A stretch of DNA of 40,955 nt from Singulisphaera sp. GP187 (GTDB lineage: Bacteria; Planctomycetota; Phycisphaerae; Phycisphaerales; SM1A02), in NCBI GenBank assembly GCA_945888705.1, contig CAMDAQ010000007.1, positions 1-40,955 on the forward strand, read 5' to 3'. The notes below the pieces were generated by a model, which had not been told where the DNA came from, ran no database searches, and worked only from the letters and a program-made list of their open reading frames with translations. Shown here piece by piece: positions 1 to 7,382 of this stretch. Position 1 is the first letter of the stretch. Each line of letters opens with the position of its first letter. The translations under genes and the position numbers were made by a program.

Positions 1-597
1 ACGGGCATCGCGCTCGCGGTCGCAGGTCTGGCTGCCGCCTGGCTCTCGATCGAGGTGAGCATCGGCTATGCCTTCCTGGGCCTGATCAGTGGGATGCTGG
101 CACTTGCGTACACCGGCGGACCGTTGCCGCTCGCCTATGTCGGTCTGGGCGACCTCTTCGTGCTTGCGTTCTTTGGCGTCGTGGCCGTGGTGGCCACGGG
201 GCTGGCGCTCGGCGCTGATCTTGGTGCGCCGCTCGTCGTTGCGGGTGTCGGGTGCGGCCTGCTCTCGACGGCGATCCTGGCGGTGAACAACCTTCGTGAC
301 CGCGAGGGCGATGCACGAGCGCGCAAGCTCACGCTGGCGGTGCGCTTGGGGGAGCGCTTCGCCCGGCTTGAGTTCGCTGCTTGCGTGGCGGGTGCGCTGG
401 CGTGCTTCGCATGGCTCGCCGCAGGCCAGGATCCGATGGCTTATCTGCCATGTGTGCCGTCCGCGCTGCTGGTGGTGCAGGTCGTGCGAGTGCTGCGCGG
501 GCTCGACGGTCGACCGTTGAATGGCGTGCTAGCCTCCACGGGATCGGCCCTGCTGGCGACGGCAGTGCTGTTCGCCCTCGTCATGACCCGGTCCTGA
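1..597 (+). CDS. menA: 1,4-dihydroxy-2-naphthoate polyprenyltransferase (MenA), 5' end missing
   Basis: UbiA-family membrane prenyltransferase that attaches the polyprenyl tail to 1,4-dihydroxy-2-naphthoate, giving demethylmenaquinone. The frame is open from base 1, so the N-terminal part with the first Asp-rich motif lies outside the window; the GTG at 55 is internal. Seen here: hydrophobic helices, a YTGGPLPL segment typical of MenA, and the second Asp-rich motif NNLRDREGD followed by KLTLAVRLG, which separates MenA from UbiA and other prenyltransferases. The stop TGA overlaps the ATG of menC by one base (TGATG), so the two are translationally coupled. The following menC and menE genes confirm the pathway. 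Confidence 0.9.
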   Translation, partial: TGIALAVAGLAAAWLSIEVSIGYAFLGLISGMLALAYTGGPLPLAYVGLGDLFVLAFFGVVAVVATGLALGADLGAPLVVAGVGCGLLSTAILAVNNLRDREGDARARKLTLAVRLGERFARLEFAACVAGALACFAWLAAGQDPMAYLPCVPSALLVVQVVRVLRGLDGRPLNGVLASTGSALLATAVLFALVMTRS

Positions 598-1613
598 TGC
601 AGTCCTTCAGCGTTGCTTGGTACGAACTCCCGTTGCGCACGCCGTTCCCGGCGGGCGGGGAGATGGTCCGCGTGCGACGCGGGGCGATCCTGCGTGTCGA
701 GGAGGATGGCCGATGTGGATACGGCGAGATGGCTCCGCTGGCGGGGCTTCACCGCGAGTCGCTGCAGGATGCGCTCGAGGGCGTTCAGGAGGCCACCTGC
801 AGCGGATCCATGCCCATGGCGCCGAGCGCCTCGTTTGCGCTCTCCTGTGCGCAGGCCACGCTGGTGGACGAGCGTCGCTTCGGCTTCGGCCGCAGCGAGC
901 AGAGCGGGGTCGGCGTGAACGCGGTCTTCTCGGGCGATGCTGCCGCCGCACGCGCGGCGATCGAGCGCGGTGACTTCTCCGGCTACCGCACCGTGAAGGT
1001 GAAGGTCGGCCTGGGCAAGGTCGCCGATGATGCAGCGCTGATCGCCGCGATGCTTGATGGGCTCGATTCCGCGGTCCGCCTGCGACTGGACGGCAACCGC
1101 CGGCTCACGTTGACTTCGGCCGTGCGCATGATGAAGCGGCTCGACGTGGCCCGCATCGAATACATGGAGGAGCCGCTGCGCAACCCGCTCGAGCTGCCCG
1201 AGCTCAGCCGTCGTACAGGCATCACGATGGCCATCGACGAATCGCTGCACGAGCCCGAGCATCGCGAGGCGCTCGTCGGTGCGCCCGGCGTCGAGGTGCA
1301 GGTCCTGAAGCCGAGCCTGCTCGGTGCACTCGAGGAAGTCGAGCACGCGGTGACGCGCGGCCGGATCCATGGCATGGACACGGTGCTCTCGAGCTGCCTC
1401 GAGTCGTCCTACACGCTGGCCTTGCTCGCGCGGCTGGCAGCGGTCACCGCCACCGGCGGTCGCGACCACGGCCTTGCGTCAGCGGGACTCTTCGAATTCG
1501 ATGTCGTGGAGCAGGCTGCCGTGCGGGAAGGCCGCATGGAGATCGCGCCGGCGCTCCCGATTCCCAGGCTCGAGTACGTGCCGCTCAAGGAGGCAGTCGT
1601 TCCATGGACGTGA
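597..1613 (+). CDS. menC: o-succinylbenzoate synthase (MenC)
   Basis: Enolase-superfamily enzyme of 338 residues that dehydrates SHCHC to o-succinylbenzoate in menaquinone synthesis. The catalytic set is visible: Lys134-x-Lys136 in VKVKVG, metal ligands Asp165 (LRLDGN), Glu191 (YMEEPL) and Asp214 (AIDESL), and Lys238 (VLKPS). The frame stays open upstream to 381, but the ATG at 597 sits on the menA stop, gives the normal family length and begins with the expected capping-domain strand, so it is taken as the start. The 3' end overlaps menE by 10 bases. Dipeptide epimerases and N-acylamino acid racemases share this fold; the menA and menE neighbours decide for MenC. Confidence 0.92.
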   Translation: MQSFSVAWYELPLRTPFPAGGEMVRVRRGAILRVEEDGRCGYGEMAPLAGLHRESLQDALEGVQEATCSGSMPMAPSASFALSCAQATLVDERRFGFGRSEQSGVGVNAVFSGDAAAARAAIERGDFSGYRTVKVKVGLGKVADDAALIAAMLDGLDSAVRLRLDGNRRLTLTSAVRMMKRLDVARIEYMEEPLRNPLELPELSRRTGITMAIDESLHEPEHREALVGAPGVEVQVLKPSLLGALEEVEHAVTRGRIHGMDTVLSSCLESSYTLALLARLAAVTATGGRDHGLASAGLFEFDVVEQAAVREGRMEIAPALPIPRLEYVPLKEAVVPWT

Positions 1614-2998
1614 TCACTTTCCAGATGGGCCCCGGGGGCATCGTCGATCCGCAGTGGCAGGGCGTTCGCGCCGCCTACGAGCACTCGCTCTGGGCAGAGG
1701 GGATCGGCGCAGGGGTGCGCGTCGGCGTGAGCGCTTCGCTCGATGCGGAGGCGATCAGTGCGCTCTTCGCGGTCGTGCGCCGTGGTGCGTGCGCCGTGCT
1801 GCTGAATCCGCGCGATCCCGAGGCCCGTCGAACCGCCGTCTGTGCGCAGGCCGGTGCCGCCAGCCTGCCTGCACCGAGTGCGCCGAGCTGCACGGTGCCC
1901 GGTGCGGATCCTGATCCATCGCGCCCCACGGTGATCGTGCCCACGAGCGGTTCGAGCGGCGAACCCCGGTTGATCGTGCATTCCGCCGCCACGCTCGTCG
2001 AGGCCGCCGTGCGCGCATCCAAGGCCTGTTCGTTCGCCGCCGATGACTGCTGGGCGCTCACGATTCCATGGCATCATGTCGGTGGGCTCGGCATCCTCAT
2101 GCGAGCCGCACTCGTGGGTGCGCGCGTGGCGATCGTGCGCAGCGAGTCCTCGGTGCCGCTCCATACGTTCCTGCTCGCCGCGCCGTCCGTCACGCACGCC
2201 TCGATCGTGCCGACCCAGCTCGCCGGGCTTCTGCACGCCGCGCGCCGGGACTCGAGCCTGCACGAGCGCATCCGCGCGATGAAGGCGCTCGTGATCGGCG
2301 GTGCGCCGTGCCCGATCGACTGGCGCAACCAGGCGCTCGCCAACGGCTGGCCGCTCGTCATGACCTACGGCATGACCGAGACCGGCGCGATGGTCGCTGC
2401 CGGTCGTCCCGCGCCTGACTCGCCCGACGGTTGGTCGGGCCGATGGCTCGATGGTGTCGTGGCCAAGCGGCTCGGCGCGGATCTCTTCGTGCGCTCGCCC
2501 ACGATGGCGCTCGGTGCGTGGCGTGATTGCGCGATCGAGCCGATCGTCGAGGCGGGTGGCTGGCTGCGCACGAACGACCAGGGCCGCTTCGAGCAGGGCG
2601 CGGTGATCGTGTCCGGGCGCAGCGACCGCGTGTTCATCTCCGGCGGCGAGAACATCGATCCTGTCGAGGTCGAGACGCAGCTGCTGCACCATGCGGCCCT
2701 GCTCGGCGCGCGAGTGATCGGCGCGCCGGACGACCGGTGGGGCATGCGCCCGGCAGCCTTCGTGCGCACGGATGGAAGCGCGGTCGACTGGGACGCGCTC
2801 GTCGCATCGCTCGCCGAGCGTCTGCCGCGCCATGCGCTGCCGGACACGATCGTCGAGTGGCCGGCGGAACTGCCGCACAAGGCGTCGTTGGCGCAGTGCC
2901 ATGCCGCGCTGCCCTCGTCGCGTGTGCTGTGGAGCAGGCCCGCTCCAGAGCGATCAGCGGTCGGCGAGCCGGCGGATGGCGTCGGGCACGGCCACTGA
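1604..2998 (+). CDS. menE: o-succinylbenzoate-CoA ligase (MenE)
   Basis: ANL-superfamily acyl-CoA synthetase (464 residues) that activates o-succinylbenzoate with ATP and CoA. Visible motifs are the phosphate loop TSGSSGEPR (residues 114-122), the adenylate-binding MTYGMTETGAM near residue 250, the hinge region FISGGENIDPVEVE, and a C-terminal PHKAS lysine matching the catalytic lysine of the family. It begins inside the end of menC, which indicates coupled translation, and its last 45 bases overlap the end of the converging thioesterase gene. Relatively short for an ANL enzyme, as usual for MenE. Genes for the other steps (menF, menD, menB) are not in the window and may lie upstream. Confidence 0.9.
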   Translation: MDVITFQMGPGGIVDPQWQGVRAAYEHSLWAEGIGAGVRVGVSASLDAEAISALFAVVRRGACAVLLNPRDPEARRTAVCAQAGAASLPAPSAPSCTVPGADPDPSRPTVIVPTSGSSGEPRLIVHSAATLVEAAVRASKACSFAADDCWALTIPWHHVGGLGILMRAALVGARVAIVRSESSVPLHTFLLAAPSVTHASIVPTQLAGLLHAARRDSSLHERIRAMKALVIGGAPCPIDWRNQALANGWPLVMTYGMTETGAMVAAGRPAPDSPDGWSGRWLDGVVAKRLGADLFVRSPTMALGAWRDCAIEPIVEAGGWLRTNDQGRFEQGAVIVSGRSDRVFISGGENIDPVEVETQLLHHAALLGARVIGAPDDRWGMRPAAFVRTDGSAVDWDALVASLAERLPRHALPDTIVEWPAELPHKASLAQCHAALPSSRVLWSRPAPERSAVGEPADGVGHGH

Positions 2999-3346
2999 CG
3001 CTCCGTCACGCCCCACGCATGCGTGCACGAGCGTGATGCGCGCGGCGCACCGTGAGCCGAGCATGAGCTCGTGGAGCATCGTCACCGAGCGCTCGCCGCA
3101 GGCGGTCATCGACGAGTGCACCTCGACGGCATCGCCCACGCGCAGCGGCGCGTGAAGGTCCGCCTCGATCCGAACGATCGGCATCGCGGGCAGACGTCCG
3201 GCGAGCATGTCGGCGATCGGGGCGCCGTGCGCAGCGAGCCAGTGCTCGAAGCCGCGGTGCGCGATCTCGATGGTGCGCGCCGTGAAGACCACGCCAGCCG
3301 CATCGGTGTCGGCGAGCGAGACGATGTGTCGGAGCGCGTGCTGCAC
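2954..3346 (-). CDS. hotdog-fold acyl-CoA thioesterase, probable DHNA-CoA thioesterase
   Basis: 130-residue 4HBT/YbgC-type hotdog protein. The N-terminal motif DTDAAGVVF (residues 13-21) carries the catalytic Asp of this family, followed by the long hotdog helix and strands ending in RITLVHACV. Its place against menA-menC-menE suggests that it hydrolyses 1,4-dihydroxy-2-naphthoyl-CoA, the step just before MenA; this is inference from context, since the fold alone does not fix the substrate. Translation starts at GTG 3346: an in-frame TAG lies four codons upstream and the nearby ATG (3354) is in another frame. A TAGGAT hexamer six bases before the GTG suggests a leaderless transcript. Convergent, overlapping the menE end by 45 bases. 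Confidence 0.8.
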   Translation of the reverse strand: MQHALRHIVSLADTDAAGVVFTARTIEIAHRGFEHWLAAHGAPIADMLAGRLPAMPIVRIEADLHAPLRVGDAVEVHSSMTACGERSVTMLHELMLGSRCAARITLVHACVGRDGASVAVPDAIRRLADR

Positions 3347-3352
3347 GCACGC

Positions 3353-3358
3353 ATCCTA
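3353..3358 (-). promoter_or_regulatory. Candidate -10 box, TAGGAT, of the thioesterase gene
   Basis: TAGGAT read on the - strand, with exactly six bases (gcgtgc) to the GTG start. This spacing would put the transcription start on or next to the start codon. No convincing -35 hexamer is seen at 16-18 bases. Confidence 0.45.
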
Positions 3359-3363
3359 GGGGT

Positions 3364-4416
3364 TCAGCAGGAGCCCCATGCGCTGAGCATCACGCCCAGG
3401 TCGGATCCGTCGACCGCGCCGCTGCCATCGATGTCGGCGGGACCGGACGCGCCCCAACCGCTGAGCAGCAGGCCAAGATCGCCGCCATCCACGAGGCCAT
3501 TGCCATCCAGGTCGGCCGGGCATGCCGGTGGCAGCGTGAAGGGCGTGAGGAACCGGAAGCTCGAGACAGGTGGATTGCCCGCACCGCCCGGGTTGTTCAC
3601 GATCTCGACCTCGGCGCCGCCGATGGGGTCGAGCATCTGCACGCGGGTGCCGCCTGTGTAGAGCAGCTTCCCGTTGCCGAGCGTCCACACGCCGCGTGGG
3701 CTCGTGAACGTTGGATAGAAGTTGCCCAGCTGCCCGGTCGCGGACAGGTTCCAGAGCCCGCGCGGATCGCTGAAGCCGGCCACCCAGAAGCCGCCACCGG
3801 CGGCAGGCGCGATCTGCTGTGGGAAGTCGAAGTAGCTCAGGCCATCGGAGTCGAAGAAGGGCGGCGACTGCACGACACCCGCGTCGCTGACGAACTCAAG
3901 ATCCTCGCCGCCGAGGGCCGCTTCGCCCGAATCCGCCACCATGAACCCACCGGGCACCGCGATGATGCCGCGCGGGTTGCGCATGAGCGGACTCTGCAGG
4001 AAGAGCTCGAAGCCCGAGCCGTCAAGGTTCATGCGCCAGATGCGACCGGGCTCGGAAAGCGTCGTGACGAATGGCTCGGTCACGTAGATCTTGTCGTTCT
4101 TCACGCAGCAGCCGTAGGCGCGGGTCAACCCCTGCGCGGGGCCGCAGAGTTCGCGGATGAACACGCCCTGCGCGCTGAACTCGCGCACGGTGGCGTCGAC
4201 CTCGTCGGTCACGATCATCGTGCCCGTGGGGCTCGACACCACCTGGATCGGCTGATCCAGGAATGCGGTGTCCACGATCACGTTCTGGCTCACGATCGCA
4301 CCGGTCGTGGCATCGAAGGCCCAGACCGTCTGCCGGAGCGAATCCGGGCAGAGCAGGACAGGGGTGCCGCCGCCGGGAAGGGCGAGCGCGAAGGTGGCAA
4401 GGGTCGTGGCGATCAT
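3364..4416 (-). CDS. Secreted NHL/SMP-30-like propeller protein with dockerin-like C-terminus
   Basis: About 350 residues. The start is a hydrophobic signal-like stretch (MIATTLATFALALPG) followed by blade-like repeats resembling NHL or SMP-30 propellers, with phrases such as GTMIVTDEVDATVREF and NPRGIIAVPGGFMVADSG. The C-terminus has two calcium-loop repeats, DLDGNGLVDGGDLGLLLSGWG and DIDGSGAVDGSDLGVMLSAWG, ending in Ser-Cys, with a Cys (PACPAD) just before the first loop. This is the paired-loop ending also found in the genes at 28363 and 37501. Probably an exported, surface-associated protein; ligand unknown. ATG 4416 is preferred to the TTG at 4422 because a good promoter (4426-4453) lies just upstream. 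Confidence 0.75.
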   Translation of the reverse strand: MIATTLATFALALPGGGTPVLLCPDSLRQTVWAFDATTGAIVSQNVIVDTAFLDQPIQVVSSPTGTMIVTDEVDATVREFSAQGVFIRELCGPAQGLTRAYGCCVKNDKIYVTEPFVTTLSEPGRIWRMNLDGSGFELFLQSPLMRNPRGIIAVPGGFMVADSGEAALGGEDLEFVSDAGVVQSPPFFDSDGLSYFDFPQQIAPAAGGGFWVAGFSDPRGLWNLSATGQLGNFYPTFTSPRGVWTLGNGKLLYTGGTRVQMLDPIGGAEVEIVNNPGGAGNPPVSSFRFLTPFTLPPACPADLDGNGLVDGGDLGLLLSGWGASGPADIDGSGAVDGSDLGVMLSAWGSC

Positions 4417-4425
4417 GGGCAATCG

Positions 4426-4453
4426 AGTGTAGGACCAGACCGGCTCAGGTCAA
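4426..4453 (-). promoter_or_regulatory. Sigma70-type promoter of the propeller/dockerin gene
   Basis: On the - strand TTGACC, 16 bases, then TACACT, with nine bases to ATG 4416. This is the best match to a housekeeping promoter in the window and implies a leader of only a few bases. Confidence 0.6.
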
Positions 4454-4508
4454 AGCAGGAGCACGGATTCCGCACGCCGCGACCGGGAACCTGCGCCTGC
4501 ACGCGGCA

Positions 4509-5606
4509 TCACCAGCGTTCGGTCGCATCCTTGGGCGCCAAGTGCCACGGCGACGGTTCGACGCCGTTGATCCTCGTGTTGCCCGGGATCGTGGTGGTGC
4601 GCACCGGGTGCAGGAAGTCACAGGGAAAAGGCAGGTTCGGCTTGGACAGTGTGTCGAGACGGGCCGTGTCCTCCGACGACAGCGTGATCGTGCACGCGCC
4701 GAGGTTGTCGTCGAGCTGCGCCATCGTGCGCGCACCGAGGATCGTGCTTGTCACTCCGCTGCGGTCCATGACCCAGCGCAGGGCGACTTGTGCCGGCGTT
4801 GCCCGGTGCACGGCGCCGATCTCGCGCAGGGCATCGACGATCGCGAAGGTGGTCTCGTTGAGATACGTGCTGTCGCTGCGTACGCGCGTGGAGCCGTCGT
4901 CCTTGGGTCGGTGCGTGCGATCGAACTTGCCCGAGAGCACGCCGCCGCGCAGGGGCCCCCATGGCGTCACGCCCAGGCCGAGCGCACGCGCCATCGGCAT
5001 GAGCTCGCCCTCGACGGTGCGCTGCAGCAGCGAGTACTCGATCTGCAGCGCCACGAACGGGACCCAGCCCTTCAGGATCGCCTCGTACTGCATCTGCGTG
5101 CACACCCAGGCCGGGTGATCGCTCAGCCCGAGGTAGCGCACCTTCCCGGAGCGCACGAGCATGTCGAGCGTATGCACGGTCTCGTCGACCGGCGTGTGCG
5201 GATCGAGGAAGTGCACCCAGAGCAGGTCGATGTGGTCGGTGCGCAGGCGACGCAGCGAGTCCTCGACCTGGTGCATGATGGCTTTGCGACCCGAGCCGCC
5301 GCCGTTGGGATCGCCCACGTGCATGCCGCCGCCAAACTTGGTGGCCAGCACCATGCGGTCGCGCAGCCCCTTGCCGCCGCCGGTGGTGAACCACTCGCCC
5401 AGGATCGCCTCGCTGTGTCCCTTGGTGTAGATGTTCGCGGTGTCGATGAAGTTGCCGCCGCGTGCGACGTAGCGCTCCAGCTGGGCGATCGATTCGTCGG
5501 GGCCGGTGCCGAATCCCCATTCGGTGCCGAAGGTCATCGCGCCCAGGCAGAGGGGACTGACGCGAAGGCCAGAGCGGCCGAGGGTGACGTAGTGGTCGAG
5601 TGCCAT
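4509..5606 (-). CDS. Aldo/keto reductase
   Basis: 365-residue NADPH-dependent TIM-barrel oxidoreductase of the AKR superfamily. The catalytic tetrad is complete: Asp55 and Tyr60 (FIDTANIY), Lys90 (LATKFGG) and His132 (LLWVHF). The beginning (LGRSGLRVSPLCLGAMTFG) and the late ILGARTMAQLDDNLGA cofactor-binding segment are typical of the branch with YghZ/YajO-like proteins, acting on small aldehydes or ketones; the substrate cannot be told from sequence. It stands alone, divergent from the potassium channel gene with only 49 bases between the two start codons. No ribosome-binding site is seen; a TAGAGT six bases before the ATG suggests a leaderless message. Confidence 0.9.
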   Translation of the reverse strand: MALDHYVTLGRSGLRVSPLCLGAMTFGTEWGFGTGPDESIAQLERYVARGGNFIDTANIYTKGHSEAILGEWFTTGGGKGLRDRMVLATKFGGGMHVGDPNGGGSGRKAIMHQVEDSLRRLRTDHIDLLWVHFLDPHTPVDETVHTLDMLVRSGKVRYLGLSDHPAWVCTQMQYEAILKGWVPFVALQIEYSLLQRTVEGELMPMARALGLGVTPWGPLRGGVLSGKFDRTHRPKDDGSTRVRSDSTYLNETTFAIVDALREIGAVHRATPAQVALRWVMDRSGVTSTILGARTMAQLDDNLGACTITLSSEDTARLDTLSKPNLPFPCDFLHPVRTTTIPGNTRINGVEPSPWHLAPKDATERW

Positions 5607-5612
5607 GGAGGC

Positions 5613-5618
5613 ACTCTA
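5613..5618 (-). promoter_or_regulatory. Candidate -10 box, TAGAGT, of the aldo/keto reductase gene
   Basis: TAGAGT on the - strand lies exactly six bases (gcctcc) before ATG 5606. Its expected -35 position (about 5635-5641) falls almost on the -10 box of the divergent channel gene. Confidence 0.45.
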
Positions 5619-5643
5619 GGTGCACGTGGGTGGCGCGGGTCGC

Positions 5644-5649
5644 TACCTT
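5644..5649 (+). promoter_or_regulatory. Candidate -10 box, TACCTT, of the potassium channel gene
   Basis: TACCTT followed by six bases (gtccgc) and ATG 5656. Only 25 bases separate it from the -10 box of the divergent aldo/keto reductase gene. No clear -35 hexamer. Confidence 0.45.
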
Positions 5650-5655
5650 GTCCGC

Positions 5656-6393
5656 ATGCCCAGCATCAGCCCACCGCGACGGCCGCGACGGACCGCGCGT
5701 GCCATCGAGCCCGTGCCGATGCCGACCGCGAAGACGCCCGGCGCCGAGGCGCGGGCGGAGCACCGGGATTCGGTCTACCACATCTACATGGCGGCACTCG
5801 CGATGCTGGCGATCCTCGTGTCGGTGGGGCTCTTCCTGTCGCCGAGCGAGCCCGACATCATCGGGGTGCTCACCGTCGTCGACTTCGTGCTCTGCCTCTT
5901 CTTCTTCTATGACTTCCTGCGCCACCTGTGGAGAGCACCGTCAAAGCTGAAGTACCTGTTCGGCTGGGGCATCGTGGATCTGCTGAGCAGCATCCCGTTC
6001 GTGTTCCAGACGCGCTGGCTGCGCCTGGCCCGGCTGCTGCGGTTCCTGATGCTGCTGCGCGCCGCACGCATCCTCTGGGAATCGGCCAAGGTCGAGCGTC
6101 GCAGCATCGTGATGGCGGGAGCGACGTTCTTCATCCAGATGCTCTTCATCCTGATCTGCATCGTCGTGCTGCATGTCGAGCATGATGCACCCGACGGCAA
6201 GATCCGCTCGGCGAGCGATGTGCTCTGGTGGGCCATGACCACCGTCACCACGGTGGGGTACGGGGACATGTATCCGGTGACCACGCCCGGGCGGATCGCC
6301 GGTGCGATCCTGATGGTGTCGGGCATCGGCTACCTGGCCACGGTGCTGGGCGTCTTCGCGCAGTCATTCGTGCCCCAGCGCAACCATCACTGA
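5656..6393 (+). CDS. Voltage-gated-type potassium channel (six-helix, Kv-like)
   Basis: 245-residue inner-membrane channel subunit, expected to work as a tetramer. Residues 1-38 are a basic, Pro-rich cytoplasmic tail. A voltage-sensor domain follows, with an S4 helix carrying Arg at 120, 123, 126, 129, 135 and 138 at mostly three-residue spacing. S5, the pore helix and the selectivity filter TTVGYGD (about 198-204) come next, and S6 runs to residue 235. There is no RCK or cyclic-nucleotide domain at the C-terminus, so gating by voltage alone is the simplest reading. ATG 5656 is chosen over the in-frame GTG 5620 because a TACCTT box ends six bases before it. Converges on the metallophosphoesterase gene with a gap of 23 bases. 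Confidence 0.9.
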   Translation: MPSISPPRRPRRTARAIEPVPMPTAKTPGAEARAEHRDSVYHIYMAALAMLAILVSVGLFLSPSEPDIIGVLTVVDFVLCLFFFYDFLRHLWRAPSKLKYLFGWGIVDLLSSIPFVFQTRWLRLARLLRFLMLLRAARILWESAKVERRSIVMAGATFFIQMLFILICIVVLHVEHDAPDGKIRSASDVLWWAMTTVTTVGYGDMYPVTTPGRIAGAILMVSGIGYLATVLGVFAQSFVPQRNHH

Positions 6394-6416
6394 GCCCGGT
6401 ACCCGCCGGCGGCCGG

Positions 6417-7382
6417 TCACTCCTTCGCGGTCCAGCCGTAGGTCTCGTACCGATGGTCGAACGACCCGTCGGGCCGCAGGTCGAGCACACCGAAACCCTC
6501 GGGCACGCCCTCGAGCGTACCCTTCCACCACGAGCCGCTGACGGCGCCATCGTTGATGTAGGTGATGCCGTCGGTCTCGCAGCGGTCGCGCAGGTGGATG
6601 TGTCCGCTCAGGCAGAGCCGCACCTTGCCGCTCGCGCGCATGAGTTCATGCAGCTCGGCGCAGTCGGTGTGCATCTCGCCGCCAGAAAGGATCGTGTCGT
6701 TGCCGCGCGATGGCGGCTTGCCGTAGGTGATCGTGGTGATCGCGATGATCGGGATGTGGCTCACCACGCACACCGGCGTGCCGTCGGGCGTGGCCTTGAG
6801 CTCGGCCTCGAACCACGCGCGCTGCTCGGGATCGAGGAATCCCTTGTAGCCGTTGCCATCGGGCTGCACGCTGTCGAGCACGATGAAGCGCCAGCCGCCC
6901 CGATCGCTCGAGAACCAGTTGCGCGGCTGCGCGAACGTCTCGCACGCCCACTTCTTGCCCCAGTCGGCGGCATCGAGCGGCACGTCGGTGCGTGAGCGGT
7001 TCCAGCCCAGGATGTCATGGTTGCCGGTCGTATGCAGCACGGGCACCGACACGTCCTTCATCATGCTCTCGAAGCACCCGCGCATGACCTTGGCCCGGTC
7101 GCGCTTGGCGTCGAAGACATCCATGACGGTGTCGCCGCCGGTGATCACCAGATCTGGCTTGAGCTCCTGCGCACGCGCCCAGGCCTGCGCGGCCCCGCGC
7201 TCGGCCTGGCGCTCGGGCTGCACGTGGATGTCGGTCATGTGGATCAGGCGGAAGGGCTTCGATGCGACTGCATCCTGGATCGGTGCGGCCACGGCATGCG
7301 CGCGAGAACGGCCAAGGAACGGTGCCAGCGCGAGTCCGGCGGCGGCGGCGAGGGCGTCACGACGGTCGATCGAAGAGCTCAT
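6417..7382 (-). CDS. Tat-exported calcineurin-like metallophosphoesterase
   Basis: 321-residue binuclear metallophosphoesterase. All signature blocks are present: TDIH, GGDT, GNHD, SHIP and GHIH. The N-terminus (SIDRRDALAAAAGLALAPFLG) has a twin Arg followed by a hydrophobic stretch, so it is probably exported by Tat. The substrate (nucleotide, phospholipid or phosphoprotein) is not evident. It is the last gene of the long operon that begins with the chemoreceptor: its ATG overlaps the stop of the DUF72 gene by four bases (ATGA). Whether it acts with the signalling proteins upstream or is only co-transcribed is open. Confidence 0.85.
   Translation of the reverse strand: MSSSIDRRDALAAAAGLALAPFLGRSRAHAVAAPIQDAVASKPFRLIHMTDIHVQPERQAERGAAQAWARAQELKPDLVITGGDTVMDVFDAKRDRAKVMRGCFESMMKDVSVPVLHTTGNHDILGWNRSRTDVPLDAADWGKKWACETFAQPRNWFSSDRGGWRFIVLDSVQPDGNGYKGFLDPEQRAWFEAELKATPDGTPVCVVSHIPIIAITTITYGKPPSRGNDTILSGGEMHTDCAELHELMRASGKVRLCLSGHIHLRDRCETDGITYINDGAVSGSWWKGTLEGVPEGFGVLDLRPDGSFDHRYETYGWTAKE

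Noticed and set aside
4263-5912. 549-codon + strand open frame across the aldo/keto reductase
   Set aside because: It is antisense to a gene with a complete catalytic tetrad and reads as low-complexity Arg/Ala/His, typical of high-GC shadow frames.
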